Below, piece by piece: positions 19,041 through 27,005 of a DNA stretch of 64,000 nucleotides. The notes beneath the pieces are model-generated. The model worked only from the letters and a program-made list of their open reading frames with translations, was not told the DNA's origin and searched no databases. Each line of letters begins with the position of its first letter. Within the stretch, counting starts at the first letter, position 1. A program made the position numbers and the translations under genes. Source of the DNA: Paenibacillus endophyticus (GTDB taxonomy: Bacteria; Bacillota; Bacilli; Paenibacillales; Paenibacillaceae); the NCBI RefSeq assembly GCF_014192395.1, contig NZ_JACHXW010000006.1, positions 248,001-312,000 of the forward strand, given 5' to 3'.

Positions 19041-20510
19041 ATGGGTAGTAAGACAAAAAGCTTTACAATGGCACTTTCGCTGCTGCTGGTCATGTCAATC
19101 GTGCTTAGCGCTTGCGGAGGCGGCAAAAACGAAAGCTCGGAAGGCACTGCAGAGAAGCCGGTTGAGCTAATCTGGTACACAATCGGTACGCCGCAGAAAG
19201 ACGTTAACAAAGTTATGGAGGAAGTAAGCAAATATACGGCTGAGAAAATCGGCGTTACGATCAAGATGAACATGATCGACTGGGGCGATTATTCCCAGAA
19301 GCTTCAGGTTATGACGGCTTCCGGTGAAGCGGTTGACATTATGTTTACTTCTTCATGGGCGTTCGATTACGTTCAAAGCGCAAGAAAAGGCGCTTTCATG
19401 CAAGTCGACGATTTGCTGAAAGAGCATGGACAAGGCATCATTGATACGCTTGATCCAGCTTTCCTTGAAGGCTCCAAAATCGATGGCCACAACTACGGCA
19501 TCCCGGCTAACAAAGAGCTTCCTGCCCAAGAGGTATGGCGCTTCAACAAGCAGTTCGTCGACAAATACAAGCTGGACACTTCGAAGGTGTATACGCTTGA
19601 AAGTCTAGAGCCGCTGCTCAAAACAATCAAAGAAAACGAGCCGGACGTTTATCCGTTCGCCGTTGACAAAAACCAAATGCCTTACGTGCCTTACGACTAT
19701 GTCATCGAGAAGCTTCCAATGGCGGTATCGCTGGACACAACCGATTACAAAATCGTAAACGTGCTGGACACGCCGGAAATGAAGCAAATCCTGAACACGA
19801 TGCACAAATATTACAAAGCAGGCTACATCCCAACTGAAGCTGCAACAATGGATTCGATGACAGACGTTCAAACGACTGGCAAATGGTTCGCGGACCGCGC
19901 GACATCGCAGCCTTTCGCTGACAACCTTTGGTCTGCAAGCTACGGCTATCCTGTTGTATCTACGCCTGCAAGTGATGCGCTTATCTACAACTGGTCTGTA
20001 ATGGGCTCTATGCAAGCGATCTCGGCTAACTCCAAATATCCGGAGAAAGCGATGGAATTCCTTAACCTGCTGAATACAGATCCTGTACTTCGCAACATGG
20101 TTGATTCCGGAATCGAAGACGTTCACTACAAAAAAGCTGGCGATAACGTAATGGAAAACCTGGATGAGTCGAAAAACTATGATATGCCGACGTTCTCGTT
20201 AGGAAACGTTATGCTGACATACTTGAACACGACTGACCCAACGAACAAATGGGAAGAATTCCAAAAGTTTAACGATGCTGGTGTAGAAGCGCCTCTGCTA
20301 GGCTTCAACTTCGATACTTCGAAGGTGACGACGGAGATCGCTTCCGTGAACAACGTAAAAGAAGAATATTGGGCAGCTCTTATGACGGGTACCGTTGATC
20401 CTGAAACCTACCTTGCTCGTGCAAACGAGAAGTTCAAAGCAGCCGGCTTAGATAAAATTATGGCTGAAGCGCAGCGTCAACTTGACGAGTGGAGAGCCGC
20501 GAACAAGTAA
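19041..20510 (+). CDS. Extracellular solute-binding lipoprotein (LipO/YtcQ type)
   Basis: About 489 residues. The signal ends in the lipobox LSAC (Cys at about residue 28), followed by a Gly-rich linker, so the protein is lipid-anchored outside the membrane. The C-terminal region, including VDPETYLARANEKFKAAG, resembles the DUF3502-type ending of Paenibacillus sugar-binding proteins. ATG at 19041 is chosen because GGGGAGG precedes it by 9 bases; the in-frame ATG at 18987 has no such site. It is first in the operon with two permeases, GH125, a GH-A hydrolase and GH38, so the ligand is probably a mannose-rich oligosaccharide (inference). Confidence 0.92.
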   Translation: MGSKTKSFTMALSLLLVMSIVLSACGGGKNESSEGTAEKPVELIWYTIGTPQKDVNKVMEEVSKYTAEKIGVTIKMNMIDWGDYSQKLQVMTASGEAVDIMFTSSWAFDYVQSARKGAFMQVDDLLKEHGQGIIDTLDPAFLEGSKIDGHNYGIPANKELPAQEVWRFNKQFVDKYKLDTSKVYTLESLEPLLKTIKENEPDVYPFAVDKNQMPYVPYDYVIEKLPMAVSLDTTDYKIVNVLDTPEMKQILNTMHKYYKAGYIPTEAATMDSMTDVQTTGKWFADRATSQPFADNLWSASYGYPVVSTPASDALIYNWSVMGSMQAISANSKYPEKAMEFLNLLNTDPVLRNMVDSGIEDVHYKKAGDNVMENLDESKNYDMPTFSLGNVMLTYLNTTDPTNKWEEFQKFNDAGVEAPLLGFNFDTSKVTTEIASVNNVKEEYWAALMTGTVDPETYLARANEKFKAAGLDKIMAEAQRQLDEWRAANK

Positions 20511-20519
20511 TCAAGGGGG

Positions 20520-20560
20520 GAAGGTATGAGGCGGATGCTTGGCATCCGATTCATACCTTC
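20520..20560 (+). promoter_or_regulatory. Stable stem-loop between binding-protein and permease genes
   Basis: GAAGGTATGA / TCATACCTTC outer arms with inner CGGATGC / GCATCCG form a long, nearly continuous hairpin. No T run follows, so it is not a classic terminator. In sugar-transport operons such stems protect the upstream mRNA and let the binding protein be made in excess over the permeases. That role is inferred here. Confidence 0.65.
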
Positions 20561-20592
20561 TCTCATTAATCTGACAGCAGAGAGGTGATCAC

Positions 20593-21531
20593 ATGGGAGC
20601 CTTTGGGCGATTTTTCAAAAATATTAACAAAAATGCGGCAATGCTGATCATGGTACTGCCAGCGACATTATGGTTTATCTTCTTCTCCTACCTGCCGATG
20701 GCAGGGATGGTTATCGCGTTCAAGGAGTACCGCTACAGCCGTGACGGATTCCTGGCAAGCATCATTGAAAGCAAATGGGTCGGCTTGCAAAACTTCAAGT
20801 TCCTATTCAGTACGAATGATGCTTATATCATTACGCGAAATACGGTCGTCTACAACATCTTCTTCATCGTGCTCGGACTGGTTATTGCCGTTGCAATGGC
20901 AATTATGCTCGCGGAGATTACGAATAAGCGGCTAGCGAAGGTTTATCAGACAGGCATGTTCCTGCCTTATTTCCTATCGTGGGTAATCGTCGGTTATTTC
21001 GTATTCAGCTTCCTGAGCCTCGATCGCGGCGTCGTTAACCAAGTAGCCGGCTGGTTCGGCATTGATCCGATGAACTGGTACTCGGACCCTACCTATTGGC
21101 CGATTATTATCGTCGTCGTCTTTTTATGGAAATCGGTTGGCTATAACAGCGTTATTTATTTGGCAGCCATCATGGGTATCGATAAATCGCTTTATGAGGC
21201 CGCTATGATCGACGGAGCGAACAAATGGCAGCAGATCCGGAACATTACGATTCCTATGCTGACGCCGCTCATCACCATATTGACACTGCTTGCCATCGGG
21301 AAAATTTTCTATGCGGATTTCGGTCTGTTCTATCAAGTCCCTCGTGATTCGGGAACGCTCTACAGCGTGACGAACGTTATCGACACCTATGTGTACCGCG
21401 GGCTTAAATCGACAGGCGAGATCGGGATGAGTACGGCTGCCGGCCTATATCAATCGCTCATCGGCTTTGTCCTTGTCATTACATCAAATGGTATCGTACG
21501 CAAATTCAATAAAGACAATGCGCTGTTCTAA
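20593..21531 (+). CDS. Sugar ABC transporter permease, LplB type (second importer)
   Basis: 312 residues with six predicted membrane segments and the EAA loop YEAAMIDGANKWQQI near residue 205. The N-terminus (MLIMVLPATLWFIFFSYLPM) is the common start of this family. GAGGTGATC precedes the ATG. It is the first permease of the second importer, separated from the binding-protein gene by the hairpin and followed by its partner permease. Confidence 0.92.
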   Translation: MGAFGRFFKNINKNAAMLIMVLPATLWFIFFSYLPMAGMVIAFKEYRYSRDGFLASIIESKWVGLQNFKFLFSTNDAYIITRNTVVYNIFFIVLGLVIAVAMAIMLAEITNKRLAKVYQTGMFLPYFLSWVIVGYFVFSFLSLDRGVVNQVAGWFGIDPMNWYSDPTYWPIIIVVVFLWKSVGYNSVIYLAAIMGIDKSLYEAAMIDGANKWQQIRNITIPMLTPLITILTLLAIGKIFYADFGLFYQVPRDSGTLYSVTNVIDTYVYRGLKSTGEIGMSTAAGLYQSLIGFVLVITSNGIVRKFNKDNALF

Positions 21532-21584
21532 ATATGCGGGCCTGCTGGCCTGATATGCTCGCATTGCGAAGGGAGGAAACCGTT

Positions 21585-22502
21585 GTGTCCGCACAAACGA
21601 CGAAAGGCCGCGATTTTCATAGACTGACACCGGTTTGGAATATAGCTTTTCATGCTGTAGCCGGTATTTTTGCACTGCTCTGCGTATTTCCATTTTTGTT
21701 CGTTACGGTCATCTCGTTTACAGATGAGTCTACGTTAGCGAAAAACGGCTATCAGCTGTTTCCGGAAAAATGGAGCGTTGAGGCGTACACCTATTTATTC
21801 AAGGCTGGGGACCAGCTTCTTCGCTCTTACGGGGTGACGATTGCGGTTACGCTTATCGGCACGGTTATCGGTGTCGTCTTTACGGCACTATTCGCTTACG
21901 CGATTTCGCGCCACAGCTTTAAATACCGCAATTTCTTCGCTTTTTTCGCCTTCTTCACTATGCTGTTCAACGGCGGCCTCGTGCCGACCTATATTATCGT
22001 TACGCAGCTTCTTGGACTTAAGGATTCGATCTGGGCGCTTATTTTGCCGCTAGCGGTCAACGCCTTTTACATTATGATACTTCGTACGTTTTTCTCGACC
22101 ATGGTGCCCGACGCGATTATCGAATCCGGTAAAATCGACGGCGCGGGAGAGTTCGGAATTTTCTTCAAGCTGGTGCTGCCTTTATCGCTGCCTGGTCTCG
22201 CTACGATTGCCTTGTTCAGCACGCTCGGCTACTGGAACGATTGGTTCAACGCGCTGCTGTACATTAACACGCCGAATTTAGTGCCCCTTCAGTCGATGCT
22301 GATGCGGATTGAAAATAGCATGCAATTCATTATGCAAAACTCGCAAAATGCGTCGCTCAGCATGGGCGTCTTGCAATCAATGCCGCAGGATACGTCGCGT
22401 ATGGCGATGGTCGTGCTCGCAACGGGCCCGATCGTGTTCGCTTATCCGTTCTTCCAGCGTTATTTCATTCAAGGCTTGACGGTTGGTGCCGTTAAGGAAT
22501 AA
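21585..22502 (+). CDS. Sugar ABC transporter permease, LplC type (second importer)
   Basis: About 305 residues and six predicted membrane segments. In the EAA-loop position it reads IESGKIDGAGEFGIFF, with Ser-Gly in place of the usual Ala-Ala, a variation seen in this family. It ends FIQGLTVGAVKE. The GTG at 21585 follows GGGAGG by 8 bases; an upstream in-frame ATG at 21534, directly after the previous stop, lacks a ribosome binding site. GH125 follows 33 bases later. Confidence 0.9.
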   Translation: MSAQTTKGRDFHRLTPVWNIAFHAVAGIFALLCVFPFLFVTVISFTDESTLAKNGYQLFPEKWSVEAYTYLFKAGDQLLRSYGVTIAVTLIGTVIGVVFTALFAYAISRHSFKYRNFFAFFAFFTMLFNGGLVPTYIIVTQLLGLKDSIWALILPLAVNAFYIMILRTFFSTMVPDAIIESGKIDGAGEFGIFFKLVLPLSLPGLATIALFSTLGYWNDWFNALLYINTPNLVPLQSMLMRIENSMQFIMQNSQNASLSMGVLQSMPQDTSRMAMVVLATGPIVFAYPFFQRYFIQGLTVGAVKE

Positions 22503-22535
22503 TTACGAATCCCTCTCTAAAGGAGCATAACCAAT

Positions 22536-23855
22536 ATGGAACAATTCCGTTTACCCAAAATACCGATGCCGGAGCTTACGCTGCCGCAGGCGGTACAAGA
22601 CGTGCTGAAAGAAGCGGAGGAGAAGCTTGCCCATCGTCCGAAGCTGCTTCAGCTGTTTAAGAACTGCTTCCCGAATACATTGGAAACAACCACGAAGCTG
22701 ATGGATGACGGTACAACCTTTGTCATTACGGGAGATATTCCTGCCATGTGGCTGCGCGACTCCGTAGAGCAGGTTATTCATTATGTTCCCCTCGCGAAAG
22801 AGGACAAGGATTTGCAGCGCATCATCGGCGGATTGGTCAAGCGCCACATGGCTTATATTCAAATCGATCCCTATGCTAATGCATTTAACGAAATCGATAA
22901 CGATTGGCACTGGAACACAACGGACGAGACAGATATGTCGCCATGGGTGTGGGAGCGCAAGTTCGAGCTGGATTCGATTTGCTTCTCCATCCGCCTGGCC
23001 CATGCCTACTGGAAGGAAACCGAGCTAACGGATATTTTTGATTCCGGCTTTAAAGCAGCGATGCGCAGCATCGTGAAGCTATGGAAAACCGAGCAGCGCC
23101 ATTTCGAGCAGTCGCCTTACCGTTTTGTGCGGGATAACGGCATTCCTACCGATTCACTCCGTAATGACGGACTAGGCATGCCTATCAATTATACGGGCAT
23201 GATCTGGTCGGGCTTCCGCTCGAGCGACGACGCTTGTGATTTCCATTACAACGTGCCGGCCAACATGTTCGCCGTCGTTGCGCTGCGCCAGATGCGAGAT
23301 ATCGCTGAATGGGTATTCCGCGATATGGACTTCGTTAAGGAGCTTAAGAAGCTGGAAGACGATGTGAACCACGGCATTCAGCTGTACGGCATTTATCAGC
23401 ACCCTGAATTTGGTCCGATCTATGCCTATGAGACGGATGGCTTCGGCAACTATTGCCTAATGGACGATGCAGGTACGCCTGGCTTGATGTCCATTCCTTA
23501 CCTCGGCTATACGACTGCCGATGATGCGGTCTACCAGAATACGAGAAGCTTTGCGCTCAGCAAGAGCAACCCATTCTATTACGAGGGAAGCGCGGCAAAA
23601 GGAATCGGAAGCCCGCATACGCCTCCAGGCTACATCTGGCATATGGCGCTGTCCATGCAAGGGATTACAGCGATCAGCAGCGAAGAAAAGCTTGCCTTAA
23701 TCGCGATGCTGGAAGCGACAGACGGAGATACCGGCTATATGCATGAAGGCTTCCACGCCGACGATCCAACCGTATTCACGCGCAAATGGTTCGCTTGGTC
23801 GAACAGCCTATTCGCACAGCTCGTCTACAAGGCGATGAAGGATGAGCTTCTATGA
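22536..23855 (+). CDS. GH125 exo-alpha-1,6-mannosidase (metal-independent)
   Basis: 439 residues over the full length of the GH125 family (formerly DUF1237). It has the characteristic AMWLRDSVEQ segment near residue 70, then WHWNTTDETDMSPWVWERKFELDS, and later KGIGSPHTPPGYIWHMALSMQ. Characterised members remove terminal alpha-1,6-linked mannose by inversion without a metal, acting on N-glycan or yeast-mannan type structures. There is no signal peptide, so it is cytoplasmic. AAGGAGC precedes the ATG. Its stop overlaps the start of the next gene (ATGA), implying coupled translation. Confidence 0.93.
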   Translation: MEQFRLPKIPMPELTLPQAVQDVLKEAEEKLAHRPKLLQLFKNCFPNTLETTTKLMDDGTTFVITGDIPAMWLRDSVEQVIHYVPLAKEDKDLQRIIGGLVKRHMAYIQIDPYANAFNEIDNDWHWNTTDETDMSPWVWERKFELDSICFSIRLAHAYWKETELTDIFDSGFKAAMRSIVKLWKTEQRHFEQSPYRFVRDNGIPTDSLRNDGLGMPINYTGMIWSGFRSSDDACDFHYNVPANMFAVVALRQMRDIAEWVFRDMDFVKELKKLEDDVNHGIQLYGIYQHPEFGPIYAYETDGFGNYCLMDDAGTPGLMSIPYLGYTTADDAVYQNTRSFALSKSNPFYYEGSAAKGIGSPHTPPGYIWHMALSMQGITAISSEEKLALIAMLEATDGDTGYMHEGFHADDPTVFTRKWFAWSNSLFAQLVYKAMKDELL

Positions 23856-26800
23856 GCATGAACACGGTTATTTTCTACGATTCTTCTTTTCCGCTTGATT
23901 CAAAGCTTAGCGAAGGCACGGAAGGGCAATTGCTTAAGCTTGGCAACGTCGTTCGCGCGTCGAGCTTAGCCAAAGCGCTGCAAGCAGCAGAGGGAGGCAG
24001 CTTCGTCAATCTGCATGCGCCATATTTTCCAAAGGAAGCATGGGGAGAAATATTGGCGTTTCTAAAACGCGGGGGCGGCTTAATCAGCAGCGGGGGGGCG
24101 CCGTTCAAGCGCCCTGTCATCCGTGTGGAAGACGGCAGCTGGGTGGCAGAGAATGAGCAAACGGCGTACCACCGCGAGCTTCACATCCATGAAATGCTGC
24201 CCGTAAGCGCAGCGCCAATTCAAACGCTGTCTGCCATGGATGATATTCCGCTGCTGGAAGGCAAAGAATCGATGTTTGAGGTTGCAAGCACTTGGAATAT
24301 GGTGCCTCATGTGACTAAAAGCAGCGACTTGCCGCATCAAATGGGCTCTGCGGGCCCGATGGACGCACAGCTGTATCCGCTCCTGAAGGGCATATCGGCG
24401 GAGGGAAGAGAAGTTGCCGCACCAGTCGTGCTCTGGGAGAATACGAAAGGCATGTTCGCGGGAGCGCGCTGGCTTTTTGTTAACCTGCCGCTTACGGAGC
24501 TGTTCTGGCAATCGGAAGGAGCAGCCGAGCTTGGACGCTGGGTCGCATTCTGCGAAGCAGGCGTAACCGAGCTTTGGCTTAAGCCTAATTACGCATCCTA
24601 TGAGCCTGGTGAGCGAGCGCTTCTAACGCTTCAGGTGCAGCAGCTAGGCCGCAATGGGGTCCAAACGCCTGCAAGCCCCAGCTGGAGCTTCTCGATTAAA
24701 GTTCAGCATGATCGCAAGCCTGAGCAGCGCTGGACAACCCAAGTGCAAATCGATGCGAACGGCAGCCAGAACATCACGCGTTTACCGGTCTTGCTTGCTG
24801 TTGAGAGCGGCTATTACAACGTAGAATGCAAAGCAGAATCGTCCACGGGTGAAGTTCGATTGCTTCGCCAAGGCTTCTGGGGCTTTGACTCGGAACTGCT
24901 CAAAGAGGGCAGTCCGGTTACCTGCGAGCGCGATTATTTCATTAAAGACGGTCGTCCGATGCCGGTTGTCGGCATGACGTATATGACCTCGGACGTTGCG
25001 CGCAAGTTTTTGTTTCTGCCTAACGCTTCTGTATGGGACCGGGATATGGCTCAGATGCGCAAAGCGGGCATCAATTGGATCAGGACCGGCATATGGACGG
25101 CTTATCGAAATGTGATGCAAGTAGACGGACATGCTTCGGAGGAGGCGCTTCGCTCGATCGATGCATTTCTGCTGACGGCGAAGCGACATGATCTGCAGGT
25201 CACGTTTACATTCTTCTCGTTTACGCCGGAAACGTGGGAAGGGCAGAACCCCTACCTGGATCCGCGGAGCGTTGAAGCTCAGAAACGTTTTATCCGCTCT
25301 ATTATTTCTCGCCATAAGCAGTCGAAGCATGTGGATTGGGATCTCATTAATGAGCCATCGATGTTCGATCCGCCGCGCATTTTTTCGGATGGTCCAAGAT
25401 CGGCTCGCGATCCATTCGAGAAGGCCGCTTTCGCGGCTTGGCTGCAAGAGCGCCATGGGTCAGTTGAGCGGCTGCAGAAGCTGTGGAACATGACGCCGGA
25501 CCAGCTGCCAAGCTTTGAGTCGGCTGTACCGCCTGAGCCGGAGGAAATCAATTTCGACGTTCAGGACATGCATCAAGGCAAGAAGGGTACCCGCTGGCTT
25601 GATTACGTGCTGTTCTCCATGGATATGCACAATCGCTGGGCAGCGGAGCTGTACAAGACGATTAAAGAGGAATGCCCGGATCATATGGTGACGGTTGGAC
25701 AGGATGAAGCGCTCGGCGCGCAGCGTCCATCTCCGTTTTTCTACGGCGAAGTCGTGGATTATACGACCGTGCATTCGTGGTGGCTGAATGACCATCTGGT
25801 ATGGGACAGTATCTTTGCCAAGACCGCGGATAAACCTAATCTCGTGCAGGAAACCGGCATTATGTACGTAGAAACGCCGGATGGCCGCGCCAAACGCTCG
25901 GAGGAGGAGCTTCGCAGTATCCTAGAGCGCAAGTACGCTTATGCCTTTGCGACAGGCGGGGCAGGCGCGGTGCAATGGATCTGGAATACCAATTATTATA
26001 TGGACAACGCAAATGAATCGCATATCGGCGCGCTTCGGGCAGACGGTACGGAAAAGCCGGAGGCCGATGTTTCCTATGATTTCGGTTCTTTCATGGCGGA
26101 AATCAGAGATTTGTTCCAAGGGCGCGAGCTTGAGGATACCGTCGTCGTCTTCCCGTACTCGAATGACTTCTCCAATCGCAAGCTGGCTTTCGATGCAACA
26201 ACGAAAGCGACTCGTGTGCTCGCGTATGAGCTGAATAAGCCATTCCGCGGAGTGAGCGAATATCATCTGGATGAGCTGGAAGCAACGCCTGTTAAGCTGG
26301 TCATTGTGCCAAGCGCGCATAATATGGACGATGCCGCATTCGATCAGCTGCTCGCTTATATTGAACGTACTGGCGCGACTTTGCTGCTAACAGGTCCAAC
26401 CAGCTTGGATGCCTATTGGCGTCCAGTCGAGCGGCACTCGGAGCTGTTTGGGACGCGCGAGCTTGTCAATGTACGCCGCGAGGAGCTGCTCCATATTGGC
26501 AATCGATTGCTGCCGGTGTCTTATGGCAGCCGCAAAATTGCGGAAGTATGGAAGGAAGCGCGCCTTCATACAGGAAGTGCCGAAGCTGATCAGCTTATTG
26601 AGCTTCCGCATGGCAAGGGAAGAATACTGTGGTGTCCGCTTCCCGTAGAGCTGAATGATCGGATTGAGCCGATTTCAGCGATCTATCAGTATGCACTTCA
26701 GTCCTCGGGCTGCAGAGAGGAACTGCACTGGATGAAAGGCGGCAACTTCCCAGGCGTATATGGCCGCAAGCTGAACTTCCAAGAAGGAGCGCTGCTTACC

Positions 26801-26986
26801 TTCGTATCCGAGTTCAGCTTGGATGTCGAAATTGAGGTGCAGGATCCTGCAACGGGCGTTCGCTACGCGTTCACGCTGGAGAAGGAACGTTCGGTATTAT
26901 TCGCGGTGAACAAGAGCGGACAGCTGTTGTCCGTCTATCGGCCGAATCAGGTGGACGTATCGGTACTGCCGGCTCACGAACATTAA
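23852..26986 (+). CDS. Large clan GH-A glycoside hydrolase (beta-galactosidase/beta-mannosidase-like), specificity unknown
   Basis: 1044 residues, no signal peptide. The N-terminal 350 residues contain a possible glutamine-amidotransferase-like region and beta domains. A TIM barrel (about 365-720) follows, with the clan-A acid/base Glu501 in DLINEPSMF and probable nucleophile Glu667 in LVQETGIM. The C-terminal part (about 770-900) includes VKLVIVPSAHNMDD...LLLTGPT, resembling the trimerisation domain of GH42 enzymes. It is translationally coupled to GH125 and lies 19 bases before GH38. A beta-mannosidase-like step on the N-glycan core would fit the neighbours, but this is inference; beta-galactosidase is equally possible. 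Confidence 0.8.
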   Translation: MSMNTVIFYDSSFPLDSKLSEGTEGQLLKLGNVVRASSLAKALQAAEGGSFVNLHAPYFPKEAWGEILAFLKRGGGLISSGGAPFKRPVIRVEDGSWVAENEQTAYHRELHIHEMLPVSAAPIQTLSAMDDIPLLEGKESMFEVASTWNMVPHVTKSSDLPHQMGSAGPMDAQLYPLLKGISAEGREVAAPVVLWENTKGMFAGARWLFVNLPLTELFWQSEGAAELGRWVAFCEAGVTELWLKPNYASYEPGERALLTLQVQQLGRNGVQTPASPSWSFSIKVQHDRKPEQRWTTQVQIDANGSQNITRLPVLLAVESGYYNVECKAESSTGEVRLLRQGFWGFDSELLKEGSPVTCERDYFIKDGRPMPVVGMTYMTSDVARKFLFLPNASVWDRDMAQMRKAGINWIRTGIWTAYRNVMQVDGHASEEALRSIDAFLLTAKRHDLQVTFTFFSFTPETWEGQNPYLDPRSVEAQKRFIRSIISRHKQSKHVDWDLINEPSMFDPPRIFSDGPRSARDPFEKAAFAAWLQERHGSVERLQKLWNMTPDQLPSFESAVPPEPEEINFDVQDMHQGKKGTRWLDYVLFSMDMHNRWAAELYKTIKEECPDHMVTVGQDEALGAQRPSPFFYGEVVDYTTVHSWWLNDHLVWDSIFAKTADKPNLVQETGIMYVETPDGRAKRSEEELRSILERKYAYAFATGGAGAVQWIWNTNYYMDNANESHIGALRADGTEKPEADVSYDFGSFMAEIRDLFQGRELEDTVVVFPYSNDFSNRKLAFDATTKATRVLAYELNKPFRGVSEYHLDELEATPVKLVIVPSAHNMDDAAFDQLLAYIERTGATLLLTGPTSLDAYWRPVERHSELFGTRELVNVRREELLHIGNRLLPVSYGSRKIAEVWKEARLHTGSAEADQLIELPHGKGRILWCPLPVELNDRIEPISAIYQYALQSSGCREELHWMKGGNFPGVYGRKLNFQEGALLTFVSEFSLDVEIEVQDPATGVRYAFTLEKERSVLFAVNKSGQLLSVYRPNQVDVSVLPAHEH

Positions 26987-27005
26987 GAAGAAGAGGTGTT
27001 CAGCA

